NCBI GenBank assembly: GCA_965602635.1
Contig: CBFCZU010000030.1
Location: forward strand, 1 to 26,247
Direction of reading: 5' to 3'
DNA from: CBFCZU01 sp965602635
GTDB taxonomy: Bacteria; Planctomycetota; Phycisphaerae; SM23-33
Length of the DNA: 26,247 bases
A program made the position numbers and the translations under genes. Shown here piece after piece: positions 1-7,243 of this stretch (positions are counted from its first letter, which is position 1; each line of letters opens with the position of its first letter). The notes beneath the pieces were generated by a model that saw only the letters and a list, made by a program, of their open reading frames with translations, did not search any database and was not told the DNA's origin.

Positions 1-1595
1 GGGCAGGAGATAACGACCGATTCCATCTTCGGCCGCTGCTTGCCGCCCACCTCGATGACGCACTTGCCGCCGCTCTTGGCCACCTTGTGGGTGAAGGACT
101 TCTTGGCCGGGGCGGCCTTCCAGTTCTCGACCCAACGCCAGGTGATCTCAAGCGGCGTCTTGGCCAGGGTCTCGGCGCCCGAGGCCGTGACTGTGACGTT
201 GTTCTTGCCGGGCTCCAGCCAGGGGCGGGAGTAGAAGTTCAGCATCGTCGTGTTGGTGACCTTCAGCGACTTGAGCACCACCGGCTTCCGGGCGAAGCTG
301 GAGCGGAACACGATCCGCAGGGCGAACTTGTACTGTCCGCTGGTCGAGCCGGCTGGGAACTCGTAAGTGTTGGGCTTGCCGATACGTATGGAACCGAACT
401 TGCCGGACCTCTTGACCTCGCCGCCCAGCAGCCAAGTCTTCCCGCCGTCGGTGGAGAAGCAGAAGCTGATCCCCCCGCCCAGGTCGATGTCGGCCTCGCC
501 CTCGATCTGGGTGTCGGCGATGATGTACGGCAGGTCGAAGGTCATCTGTGCCTCGCCGGCGTGGCCCTTGGTCAGCGCCAGCCCGTGGCCGGTGACGGCC
601 AGGTCCTTCAGCTTGGCCCCCGCGTCGGCCAGGCCCTGCTTGGTCATGCGCGGCGTGTGTCTGAAGATGGCGCTGCCGTAGTAGCGGTAGTAGGTCTTGT
701 TCCATTGCGAGTGGGGCCCGCCGGGAATCATCTTCTTGTACGGCTCCCAGTAGGGGAAGGCCTTCTTGAGGACCTGGTCATTGCCGAACTTGGCGGCCGG
801 TCCGCTGGGAAGCTGGCGGTCGAGGTGCCTATCGAGGTACGGCCCGGCGGGGTTGTACCACTTGCCGACGTTGCCCCACAGCCAGGTGCACGATTCCCCG
901 GGCCTCAGGCAGAGGTTCTCGACGTACTGCTCGGAGTATGGCTCGCCGCCGGGCTTCCAGTTCTTGGCCTTCATGACGGAGTTGACGTCGGCGTTGTAGT
1001 TGACCATGAAATTCTCGGGCGCCCGACCTTCCTTGCGGGCGTTGCCGAACAGATTCCGGTCGGCCATGATCTCGTCGTAGGAGGGGACGTTGCCCTTGGC
1101 GTCCAGGACGTACGCCGGCAGCCAGACATCCATCCAGTGCCACTTTCCGCCCCAGCCGATCTCGCCGCTGACGTGTCCGAAACCGGGATTGAGGTGGCGG
1201 AACTTCAGCCCGGCGGCCTTGCACAGGGCCCCGTGGACCCCGGCCTGGGGCCCGCAGCCGCAGTTGCCGTACACAGTAATGTACTTCATCGGATCGTTGG
1301 CGAAGACCAGCAGGTTCTGGCGCTTGCCCTTGTACGAGATGTTCTTCATCTCCAGCGGGCGGTGGGAGTGCCAGTCCATCCAGACCGCCCGGACCATGAA
1401 GTCGTAGATGGCGATGGCCTTTTCCTGGTCGCTCTTGGAGTCGCGGCAGACGTCGGCGACGATGGTTTTGAGCGAGGTGCAGTTGATGCTGCGGTCGGTA
1501 TCGACGACGATTCCCGCGGCCCCGGCCGCCTTGGCGGCTCCCGCGAGGGTCAGGATTGCCAGAGCGGCAACTAACAGTTCCATCCTACAGGCCAT
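1..1595 (-). CDS. Secreted transglutaminase-fold protein (C-terminus beyond window)
   Basis: An open frame runs from the ATG at 1595 to the left edge with no stop, giving 531 visible residues; the end is missing. The first ~25 residues form a signal peptide (hydrophobic core, then AKA/AGA), so the product is probably exported. Residues ~110-160 match the transglutaminase core: C114 lies 15 residues before a GL turn, H141 begins HVSGEI, and D156 lies in WHWMDVW, giving a plausible Cys-His-Asp triad with normal spacing. Residues 381-388 (STDGGKTW) match an Asp-box, as found in sialidase-like beta-propellers, so the C-terminal half is probably beta-rich. The start is supported by AAGGAG seven bases upstream; M5 is an alternative. 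The gene is divergent from the HAD gene. Protease, peptidase or amidase activity is possible; the substrate is unknown. Confidence 0.8.
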   Translation of the reverse strand, partial: MACRMELLVAALAILTLAGAAKAAGAAGIVVDTDRSINCTSLKTIVADVCRDSKSDQEKAIAIYDFMVRAVWMDWHSHRPLEMKNISYKGKRQNLLVFANDPMKYITVYGNCGCGPQAGVHGALCKAAGLKFRHLNPGFGHVSGEIGWGGKWHWMDVWLPAYVLDAKGNVPSYDEIMADRNLFGNARKEGRAPENFMVNYNADVNSVMKAKNWKPGGEPYSEQYVENLCLRPGESCTWLWGNVGKWYNPAGPYLDRHLDRQLPSGPAAKFGNDQVLKKAFPYWEPYKKMIPGGPHSQWNKTYYRYYGSAIFRHTPRMTKQGLADAGAKLKDLAVTGHGLALTKGHAGEAQMTFDLPYIIADTQIEGEADIDLGGGISFCFSTDGGKTWLLGGEVKRSGKFGSIRIGKPNTYEFPAGSTSGQYKFALRIVFRSSFARKPVVLKSLKVTNTTMLNFYSRPWLEPGKNNVTVTASGAETLAKTPLEITWRWVENWKAAPAKKSFTHKVAKSGGKCVIEVGGKQRPKMESVVISC

Positions 1596-1653
1596 CTGAT
1601 TGCTCCTTTAGACTTCGAGGTTCTGATGACGCGGGACGCCCCGCCCGTGGGGT

Positions 1654-1682
1654 GTTAGAATGCATGGGTCGGCGGATGTCAA
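1654..1682 (-). promoter_or_regulatory. Putative sigma70-type promoter for the transglutaminase-fold gene
   Basis: On the minus strand a perfect TTGACA (1682-1677) is followed after 17 bases by TCTAAC (1659-1654, 4 of 6 matches to TATAAT). Transcription would begin near 1646, about 50 bases before the ATG at 1595. The call rests on consensus match only. Confidence 0.45.
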
Positions 1683-1708
1683 CAGGCTTTTGCGCGGGAA
1701 GGCGAGCT

Positions 1709-2440
1709 ATGATACGCGCGGTGACTTTCGATTTCTGGGGAACGCTCTATGACGGCGTCGGGCCGGCGGAAGCCCGCCGAAAGAGCCTGCGGGCCGAGTA
1801 TGCCGGCGGCTTCTTCATGGGCATTGGTGCGGACGTGACCCCCGAGCAACTGGGCATCGGCCTGGACGTTGTCAATCGCGAGGTCACCCACCTGCGGGAG
1901 GTCGATCAGGCGTCCATGGCCGCCGAGGAGGCCGGCCAGCGCCTTGCCCGCGCCGTGGGCGTGCGGCTGGAGCTGCCCGAGGCTCTGCGCCTGGGCGAGT
2001 TGGTATCGGCCGCGACCAGGGAAGAGCCGCCCGAGCTGCTCGAAGGTGCACGAGATGTCCTGGCAGCCCTTCAGGGGTCGGTCAAGCTGGGGCTGATCTG
2101 CGACACCGGCCTGACGATGGGCCAGGACCTGTACGCGGTGATGGAGGCCGACGCCCTCGCGGGGATGTTCGAGTGCTTCACCTTCTCCAACCAGACGGGC
2201 ACGACCAAGCCGATGGTCCGCCAGTTCCACCACACGCTTCACCGCCTCGGCTGCCTCCCGGCCGAGGGCGTCCACGTGGGCGACCTGGAGAGCACCGACA
2301 TCGCCGGCGCCCGCCAGGCGGGCATGCGGTCGGTGCGGATCATCCGCGGCGACGAGGACCGAGCGACCGCTGCCGATGCGGCCGTGGGGGCGATCTCCGA
2401 GGTGGCCGGTGTCCTGCGGCAGTGGGGCCTGGACGTCTGA
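1709..2440 (+). CDS. HAD-superfamily hydrolase (haloacid dehalogenase-like, subfamily IA)
   Basis: A 243-residue HAD-fold hydrolase, probably a cytoplasmic phosphatase acting on a small phosphorylated metabolite. Motif I is FDFWGTLYD with nucleophile D8; the second motif-I aspartate is replaced by W10, a variant I recall from HAD proteins of the DFWGT type. Motif II is ICDTG (T133), motif III is the lysine of GTTKP (K167), and motif IV is GDLESTD (D192, D197). The helical cap lies at about residues 18-105. The frame stays open upstream to 1556, but the ATG at 1709 begins exactly at the conserved MIRAVTFDFWGT strand, so the longer form is unlikely. It stands alone between a divergent secreted protein and the isc-type operon. 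Because the second acid is missing, ordinary phosphatase chemistry cannot be assumed. Confidence 0.85.
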   Translation: MIRAVTFDFWGTLYDGVGPAEARRKSLRAEYAGGFFMGIGADVTPEQLGIGLDVVNREVTHLREVDQASMAAEEAGQRLARAVGVRLELPEALRLGELVSAATREEPPELLEGARDVLAALQGSVKLGLICDTGLTMGQDLYAVMEADALAGMFECFTFSNQTGTTKPMVRQFHHTLHRLGCLPAEGVHVGDLESTDIAGARQAGMRSVRIIRGDEDRATAADAAVGAISEVAGVLRQWGLDV

Positions 2441-2575
2441 AGGCCCCGGCGGGCCCGGGCTGAATCTGTGTAATTCACTCTTGCAGAATAGGTTAGCTAG
2501 GCGACAGTCAGTCTCGCCGCCGCCGCTGCCCCCATGAGCACGGCCCACCAAGGGCAGGAAATTATGCAACGACAC

Positions 2576-2604
2576 TTGAAATCGTACCGAAAAGGTTCTA
2601 TATA
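2576..2604 (+). promoter_or_regulatory. Putative promoter of the Rrf2-isc operon
   Basis: TTGAAA (2576-2581) and TATATA (2599-2604) are separated by exactly 17 bases, inside an AT-rich island that stands out from the GC-rich surroundings. Transcription would begin near 2611, just before the GTG start of the regulator. Between the boxes lies a small ACC-N5-GGT dyad (2587-2597) that could be part of an operator, but I do not see a convincing full IscR or SufR site. The 192-base gap (2441-2632) otherwise holds a GC-rich 5-bp inverted repeat (2442-2455) without a T-run. Confidence 0.6.
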
Positions 2605-2632
2605 GATAATGGAAGGATAAGGCAGGCATAGG

Positions 2633-3076
2633 GTGTTAGCTCTGACGAAAAAGACGGGCTACGGGCTGATCGCGATGACGTACCTGGCCGGTCTGGACGA
2701 GGGTCAGGTGGCGAGCGCCCGCGAGATCGCCGAGCGGTTCGACGTGCCGACGTCGCTGCTGATGAACGTGCTGAAGGAACTCTCGGCCGCGGGGTACGTC
2801 GAGTCGGTCCGGGGCGCCCACGGCGGCTACCGCCTGGCGCTGGACCCGGAGGAGATTTCGCTGGCCGATGTGGTCACGGCGGTGGAGGGCCCGATTCGCC
2901 TGGCCCAGTGCGTCGCCGGCAAGGACCCCGGCGCCGACAGCGAGCCATGCCGCCTGCTGGAGCAGTGCCCCGTTGCCGACCCGGTCCACCGTGTGCAGCG
3001 CCGGCTGAGCGACTTTCTCAAGACGGTGACCTTGGCGGAGATTGCCGCCGGGGCGTCGGCCTCAGCGACCAAGTAA
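2633..3076 (+). CDS. Rrf2-family transcriptional regulator (IscR/SufR-like)
   Basis: A 147-residue Rrf2 winged-helix regulator. The N-terminus (KKTGYGLIAMTYLA) and the wing segment (GAHGGYRLALDPEEISLADVV) are typical of the family. C93, C106 and C112 occupy the region where IscR-type proteins bind an Fe-S cluster, but the first gap is 12 residues, against five between the first two IscR ligands as I recall them. Start: GTG at 2633, which gives the conserved family N-terminus; a purine-rich GGAAGG lies upstream. It is the first gene of a run with iscS, iscU, ferredoxin and a ferritin-like gene; iscS begins 12 bases after its stop. By analogy it probably senses Fe-S or iron status and controls its own operon. 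The exact subfamily is not assigned because of the unusual cysteine spacing. Confidence 0.88.
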   Translation: MLALTKKTGYGLIAMTYLAGLDEGQVASAREIAERFDVPTSLLMNVLKELSAAGYVESVRGAHGGYRLALDPEEISLADVVTAVEGPIRLAQCVAGKDPGADSEPCRLLEQCPVADPVHRVQRRLSDFLKTVTLAEIAAGASASATK

Positions 3077-3088
3077 GGAAGGCCTGGG

Positions 3089-4291
3089 ATGTCGGTCAAG
3101 ACGCCCGTTTATCTCGACAACAACGCCACCACGCCGGTTGACCCGCGCGTGCTCGAGGCGATGATGCCCTACCTGACCGAGCATTTCGGCAACGCCGCCA
3201 GCCGGTCGCACGGGTTCGGGTGGAACGCCGAGGCCGCCGTCGAAGGCGCGCGCCAGCAGGTCGCCTCGCTGATCGGAGCCGACGCCAAAGAGATCATCTT
3301 CACCAGCGGCGCCACCGAGAGCGACAACCTGGCGATCAAGGGCGCCGTCGAGATGCACCGCGACAAGGGCAATCACGTCATCACCTGTGCCACCGAGCAC
3401 AAGGCCGTGCTGGACACCTGCAGGTACCTGGCCGAACGGGGCTATGAGGTGACGTTCCTGCCGGTGGACGGGCAGGGACTGGTGACGGCCGAGCAGGTGG
3501 ACCAGGCCATCACCGACCGGACGGTACTCATCAGCATCATGGCGGCCAACAACGAGGTTGGCACGATTCATCCGGTGGCCGAGATCGGGCGGGTAGCCAA
3601 GGCCAGGGGAGTCCTGCTGCACACCGACGCGACGCAGGCCTACGGGAAGATTCCGCTGGACGTCGAGGCGATGGGGATCGACCTGCTGAGCCTTTCGGCC
3701 CATAAGATTTACGGCCCCAAGGGCGTGGGGGCGCTTTACGTCCGGCGGCGCGACCCCAGGGTCCGACTGGCGATACAGATGCACGGCGGCGGGCACGAGC
3801 GGGGCATGCGCAGCGGCACGCTGAACGTTCCGGGCATCGTGGGCCTGGGCGCGGCCGCCGAGATCTGCGGGCGGGAAATGGCCGCCGAGGCCCGGCGGCA
3901 GGCCGGCCTGCGCGACCGCCTGCACCAGGGCATCACCGGCCGGCTTGACCAGGTCAAGCTCAACGGCCACCCGACGGCACGCCTGCCCAACACGCTGAAC
4001 CTCTCCTTCGCCTACATCGAGGGCGAATCGCTGATGATGAAGATGAAGGACGTGGCGGTCTCTTCGGCCTCGGCCTGCACCAGCGCTTCGCTGGAGCCGA
4101 GCTTCGTGCTGCGGGCGATGGGGCTGCCGGACGAGCTGGCCCACGGCTCGATACGCTTTTCGCTGGGGCGGTTCACCACGGCTGAGGAAATCGACTTCGC
4201 CGTCGAGCAGGTCGCCGCGGCGGCGACGGAGCTGAGGGAGCTTTCACCGCTTTACGAGCTGGCCCGGGAGCGGGCCGCCGGCGCGTCATGA
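3089..4291 (+). CDS. iscS: Cysteine desulfurase IscS
   Basis: A PLP enzyme that removes sulfur from cysteine to give alanine and passes the persulfide to the IscU scaffold. The 400 residues follow E. coli IscS closely: substrate and cofactor region at residues 72-80 (TSGATESDN), H104, PLP lysine K206 in SAHKIYGPK, and the catalytic C330 in the mobile SSASACTSASLEPS loop, which is of the long group I type. GGGHERGMRSGTLN and ELAHGSIRFSLGRFTTAEEID are also group I signatures. AAGGAAGG at 3075-3082 is a good ribosome binding site for the ATG. The gene sits between the regulator and iscU, as in classical isc operons. The length is normal and no key residue is missing. Confidence 0.96.
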   Translation: MSVKTPVYLDNNATTPVDPRVLEAMMPYLTEHFGNAASRSHGFGWNAEAAVEGARQQVASLIGADAKEIIFTSGATESDNLAIKGAVEMHRDKGNHVITCATEHKAVLDTCRYLAERGYEVTFLPVDGQGLVTAEQVDQAITDRTVLISIMAANNEVGTIHPVAEIGRVAKARGVLLHTDATQAYGKIPLDVEAMGIDLLSLSAHKIYGPKGVGALYVRRRDPRVRLAIQMHGGGHERGMRSGTLNVPGIVGLGAAAEICGREMAAEARRQAGLRDRLHQGITGRLDQVKLNGHPTARLPNTLNLSFAYIEGESLMMKMKDVAVSSASACTSASLEPSFVLRAMGLPDELAHGSIRFSLGRFTTAEEIDFAVEQVAAAATELRELSPLYELARERAAGAS

Positions 4292-4337
4292 CACCGCCGG
4301 CCGACCGAGCGTGAAATGAAAGGTTGAAGACGCCGCC

Positions 4338-4772
4338 ATGCCGTACAGCCAGAAAATGATGGACCACTTCAATAACCCGCGCAACGTCGGGTCGCTGGAC
4401 AAGGACGACCCGTCGGTGGGCACGGGCGTGGTTGGCTCGCCGGTCTGCGGCGACCTGATGCGGCTTCAGATCAAGGTGGACGAGCGCGGCGTCATCGCCG
4501 AGGCGAAGTTCAAGACCTTCGGCTGCGGATCGGCCATCGCCTCCAGCTCGCTGGCTACCGAATGGCTCAGGGGCAAGACCGTCGACGAAGCCGCCGGGCT
4601 TGAGAGCCAGACGATCGCCGAGGAGCTTTCGCTGCCGCTGGTGAAGGTCCACTGCTCCGTCCTGGCCGGGGACGCCGTCAGGGAGGCCATCAAGGATTGG
4701 CGGACGAAGAACGGCGCCCCGCCCGAGGGCGAGGAGGCCGGCGAGAAAGCGCCGGACCCCTTCGAGCAGTGA
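4338..4772 (+). CDS. iscU: Fe-S cluster assembly scaffold IscU
   Basis: The scaffold on which IscS-derived sulfur and iron are built into a [2Fe-2S] cluster. In 144 residues it keeps the ligands C37, D39 (VCGDL), C63 (FGCGSAIASSS), H105 and C106 (VHCSVLA). The HscA-binding stretch LPPVK of E. coli reads LPLVK here (residues 99-103). The last ~20 residues are an acidic, proline-containing tail beyond the usual IscU fold. It lies 46 bases after iscS; GAAAGG is a modest, rather distant ribosome binding site. No hscB/hscA chaperone genes and no iscA gene follow, so cluster transfer must rely on genes elsewhere or work without them. Confidence 0.95.
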   Translation: MPYSQKMMDHFNNPRNVGSLDKDDPSVGTGVVGSPVCGDLMRLQIKVDERGVIAEAKFKTFGCGSAIASSSLATEWLRGKTVDEAAGLESQTIAEELSLPLVKVHCSVLAGDAVREAIKDWRTKNGAPPEGEEAGEKAPDPFEQ

Positions 4773-4813
4773 CGCTCCGGCCGCGGGCGGCGGCAACGGC
4801 AGCGCGACATATC

Positions 4814-5167
4814 ATGGCCAAGCACAAGGTCACATTCCTGCCGGCGGGGGTGACCGTCGAGGTCGATCCGTCCGAATTTCCCCTCGGCTCGCACGGGGCG
4901 CCGGGCAGCCTGCTGGACGTCGCCCTCGCCAACGCCGTGCACGTCGAGCACGCCTGCGGGGGAGCGGGGGCGTGCGGCACCTGTCACGTGATCGTCCAGG
5001 CCGGCGCCGAGAACCTCTCCGAGCCGACCGACGACGAACTCGACCGCGTCGAGCTGGCCCCGGGCAACACGCCTGATTCGCGCCTGGCCTGCACGGCCGT
5101 TGTCGGCGGCGACGTGACCGTCCGCATCCCAGAGTGGAACCGCAACGCCGCGCCTGAAGGCCAGTAG
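4814..5167 (+). CDS. fdx: Adrenodoxin-type [2Fe-2S] ferredoxin of the isc operon
   Basis: A 117-residue [2Fe-2S] ferredoxin that probably delivers electrons to cluster assembly on IscU/IscS. The ligands are C48, C54, C57 (CGGAGACGTC) and C93 (SRLACTAVV). The acidic stretch DDELDRVELAPGN and the C-terminal VRIPEWNR match vertebrate-type/ISC ferredoxins rather than plant-type ones. The frame extends upstream to 4697, inside iscU, but the ATG at 4814 gives the expected N-terminal beta strand (MAKHKVTFLPAGV). No strong ribosome binding site precedes it, so translation may be coupled to iscU, whose stop lies 41 bases upstream. Confidence 0.92.
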   Translation: MAKHKVTFLPAGVTVEVDPSEFPLGSHGAPGSLLDVALANAVHVEHACGGAGACGTCHVIVQAGAENLSEPTDDELDRVELAPGNTPDSRLACTAVVGGDVTVRIPEWNRNAAPEGQ

Positions 5168-5211
5168 CGACGATCGCCCGCCCCGGGCCGGTCGCGGCGA
5201 GCCGTCGGGAC

Positions 5212-5240
5212 TTGTCGGCAGGCCTGAGGGGGGGTATTCT
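5212..5240 (+). promoter_or_regulatory. Putative internal promoter for the ferritin-like gene
   Basis: TTGTCG (5212-5217) and TATTCT (5235-5240), each 4 of 6 matches to consensus, are separated by 17 bases within the 119-base gap between the ferredoxin and the ferritin-like gene. Transcription would begin about 40 bases before the ATG at 5287. This could allow the ferritin-like gene to be expressed separately from the isc genes. Confidence 0.35.
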
Positions 5241-5286
5241 CTCTCGAAGCTCGGACCGCACTTGCATCGATGAAAGGACCGGCAAG

Positions 5287-5580
5287 ATGGCACTGAATTC
5301 ACTGTTCGAACGTCAAGAGGACCTGACACCCGCCACGCTGGAGATGCGTCGGGCCATTGCCTCACTCATGGAGGAGGTCGAGGCCGTCGCGCTCTACCAG
5401 CAGCGCATCGACGCCACGAGCGACGAGGAGCTCAGGGCCATCCTCGCCCACAACCGCGACGAGGAGAAAGAGCACGCCGCCATGCTGACCGAGTGGATCC
5501 GCCGTGCCGACGAGACCTTCGCCGCGGAGGTGGACACGTACATCAACAGCAGCGGCCCGATCACGGATCTGGAGGGCTGA
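5287..5580 (+). CDS. EncFtn-like (encapsulated-ferritin-type) iron protein
   Basis: A 97-residue, two-helix ferritin-like protein. The central part (MEEVEAVALYQQRIDA, then ILAHNRDEEKEHAAMLTEWIRR) strongly resembles, from memory, the encapsulated ferritins (EncFtn) of Rhodospirillum rubrum and relatives, including the E...Y helix-1 pattern and the E-KEHA helix-2 pattern whose Glu/His side chains form the di-iron ferroxidase centre across a dimer. Those proteins oxidise Fe2+ inside an encapsulin shell. This one stops right after GPITDLEG and has none of the LTVGSL-like tail that targets cargo to a shell, and no encapsulin gene lies in this window. Start: ATG at 5287 with GAAAGG nine bases upstream. 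Its position after iscU and fdx suggests a role in iron supply, storage or detoxification for Fe-S assembly (inference). Confidence 0.85.
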   Translation: MALNSLFERQEDLTPATLEMRRAIASLMEEVEAVALYQQRIDATSDEELRAILAHNRDEEKEHAAMLTEWIRRADETFAAEVDTYINSSGPITDLEG

Positions 5581-5635
5581 CCGCCGGCGGGTCGTCCCTG
5601 GCGGGCGTGGCCTGATGCGGCCGACGGAGTGACCG

Positions 5636-6784
5636 ATGAGCGACCGGCCGACGATTTTCATCACGGCCGCGGACGTCAGCGGCGACGTGCACGCCGCCGG
5701 GCTGATTGACCAGCTGCGGCGGCGCCTGCCCGCTGCCAGGTGCGTCGGCATCGGCGGGCAGGCAATGGCACAGGCAGGGTGCGAGCTGCTCGACGAGCCC
5801 GTCCGCCGCGCCAGCATGGCCACCGGAGCCTTCGCTCACCTGTGGTACTTCCACAAGCTCATCCGGCGGACGCGCCGCGCCATGGCCGAGGCCCGCCCCG
5901 ACGTCCACGTGCCCGTGGACTCGCCCGCGCTCAACTGGCACCTGGCCAGGGCCGCCCGGAAGATCGGCACGCCCGTGATGTACTACATCGCCCCGCAGGT
6001 GTGGGCCTGGGCGCGCTGGCGGGTGAGGCGCCTGGCGCGGCTCACCGACGCCGTGGCATGCATCCTGCCGTTCGAGGTCGGCTACCTCCGCCCGCGCGGG
6101 GTCAACGCCCATTTCGTCGGGCATCCGCTCTTCGACCACCTTCCGCAGGCAGACCCGCCCGACCTCGACCAGGCGGCGGCCGGAGGAAACTGGAGGATCG
6201 CACTGCTGCCCGGAAGCAGGGAAGGGGAGATCAGGTCTCACGCCCCGGCCCTGGCGGCGGTGGCGGGGAGGCTGGCGCGGCGCTGGCCCCGGGCGGAGCT
6301 GACCTTCACCGCCTTGGGCCCGACTGCCGCCGAGATGATCCGCCAGGCCTGCCCCGGCAACGACCTGCCCGTAGAGGTCGGCAACAGCTCGCAGGTGCTG
6401 GCCCGCTCGCACTTCGCCGTCGCCGCCAGCGGGACCGTCACCGTCCAGGCCGCTCACTTCGGCGTGCCGATGGTGATCTTCTACCGCGCGAGGAAGTGGC
6501 CCTACCGGCTGCTGGGGCGATGGCTCATGCGCACGCCCTTCTTTTCGCTGGTGAACATCCTAGCCGGCAAGAGGCTGGTGCCGGAGCTGATGCCCTGGTA
6601 CGGCGACGCCGGCGCGCTGGGCGAGGCGGCCGAGGCGATGCTGGACGACCTGCCGGCCCTGAAGCGGACGCGGGAGGAGCTGCTGGGGCTGGTTGCCCCG
6701 CTGCGGGTCGACCCCCCGGCCACGGCCGCGGGCAACGCCGCCGAGCTGGTGATCGCCACGATGAACCAGGCGCGCGGCGCGTAG
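5636..6784 (+). CDS. lpxB: Lipid-A-disaccharide synthase LpxB
   Basis: A GT19-family enzyme that joins UDP-2,3-diacylglucosamine and lipid X (2,3-diacylglucosamine 1-phosphate) to form the lipid A disaccharide at the inner face of the cytoplasmic membrane. At 382 residues the length equals that of E. coli LpxB. Visible family blocks in order: an N-terminal AADVSGDVHAA loop (usually GEPSGD), VGIGGQAMAQAG, the PDVHVPVDSPALNW strand, a YIAPQVWAWARWRVRRL block, a PFEVGYL-RGVNAHFVGHPLFD block, LLPGSREGEI, and the C-terminal acceptor region with SGTVTVQAAHFGVPMVIFYR. The ATG at 5636 lies 55 bases after the ferritin-like gene; GGAGTGACCG provides a possible ribosome binding site. It shows that the organism makes an LPS-type outer membrane. 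The rest of the lpx pathway is not in this window. Confidence 0.93.
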   Translation: MSDRPTIFITAADVSGDVHAAGLIDQLRRRLPAARCVGIGGQAMAQAGCELLDEPVRRASMATGAFAHLWYFHKLIRRTRRAMAEARPDVHVPVDSPALNWHLARAARKIGTPVMYYIAPQVWAWARWRVRRLARLTDAVACILPFEVGYLRPRGVNAHFVGHPLFDHLPQADPPDLDQAAAGGNWRIALLPGSREGEIRSHAPALAAVAGRLARRWPRAELTFTALGPTAAEMIRQACPGNDLPVEVGNSSQVLARSHFAVAASGTVTVQAAHFGVPMVIFYRARKWPYRLLGRWLMRTPFFSLVNILAGKRLVPELMPWYGDAGALGEAAEAMLDDLPALKRTREELLGLVAPLRVDPPATAAGNAAELVIATMNQARGA

Positions 6785-6814
6785 GATCGCCCGCGGCGCG
6801 GTGGAAGCGTTACC

Positions 6815-7171
6815 TCAGCTTACCGACGCCCCCGGCGGGACTTCGCCGGCGGTGGTCAGGCAGACGACGTTCGCCGCGTCGCCCTCGCCCCACGAGGCCG
6901 CCAGCAGCATGCCGTTCGACTCCAGACCGCGCATCTTGCGGGGCTCGAGGTTCGCCACCACGACCACGTTCTTGCCCGCCAGCGACTGCGGGTCGTCAAG
7001 GTAGGGCTTGAGACCGGCGATGATCTGCCGCGGCTCGCCGCCCAGGTCGATGTCCATGACGATGAGCTTGTCGGCGTTGGGGTGCTCGCGGACCGCGATG
7101 ACCCTTGCGACCCGGATGTCGAGCTTGAGGAAATCGTCGAAGCTGATCGTCGGCTTGGCCTCTTGGCTCAT
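6815..7171 (-). CDS. Free-standing tRNA-binding protein (MetG C-terminal / CsaA-like OB fold)
   Basis: A 118-residue protein consisting only of the tRNA-binding OB-fold domain found at the C-terminus of bacterial methionyl-tRNA synthetase and in CsaA/Trbp111. The typical opening ISFDDFLKLDIRVARVIAVREHPNADKLIVMDIDLG is split over residues 9-44, followed by RQIIAGLK, VVVVANLEPRKMRGLESNGMLLAAS and a PPGASV-type end. In MetG the domain dimerises and raises tRNA affinity; a separate copy can act as an MetRS beta subunit or a general tRNA/chaperone protein. GAGCGAACG precedes the ATG at 7171, which gives the expected N-terminus. The gene converges on lpxB (30-base gap) and diverges from manA. Whether a MetRS lacking this domain exists in the genome cannot be seen here. 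Confidence 0.88.
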   Translation of the reverse strand: MSQEAKPTISFDDFLKLDIRVARVIAVREHPNADKLIVMDIDLGGEPRQIIAGLKPYLDDPQSLAGKNVVVVANLEPRKMRGLESNGMLLAASWGEGDAANVVCLTTAGEVPPGASVS

Positions 7172-7243
7172 CGTTCGCTCCTCGAAAGTCGCCCTTGGGC
7201 GCCGGGAAGTCTAAGCCCCCGGGCGGATGTTCTCAAGCTCGAC

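Noticed and set aside
87..1574. Long plus-strand open frame (495 residues)
   Set aside because: It is the antisense shadow of the transglutaminase-fold gene; the translation is repetitive G/V/L-rich text without recognisable motifs, while the minus strand has a signal peptide, a catalytic triad and a ribosome binding site.
1556..1708. N-terminal extension of the HAD protein
   Set aside because: The extra 51 residues have no domain, run through the promoter region of the divergent gene, and the conserved fold starts exactly at the ATG at 1709.
2442..2455. Terminator after the HAD gene
   Set aside because: Only a 5-bp GC stem without a following T-tract.
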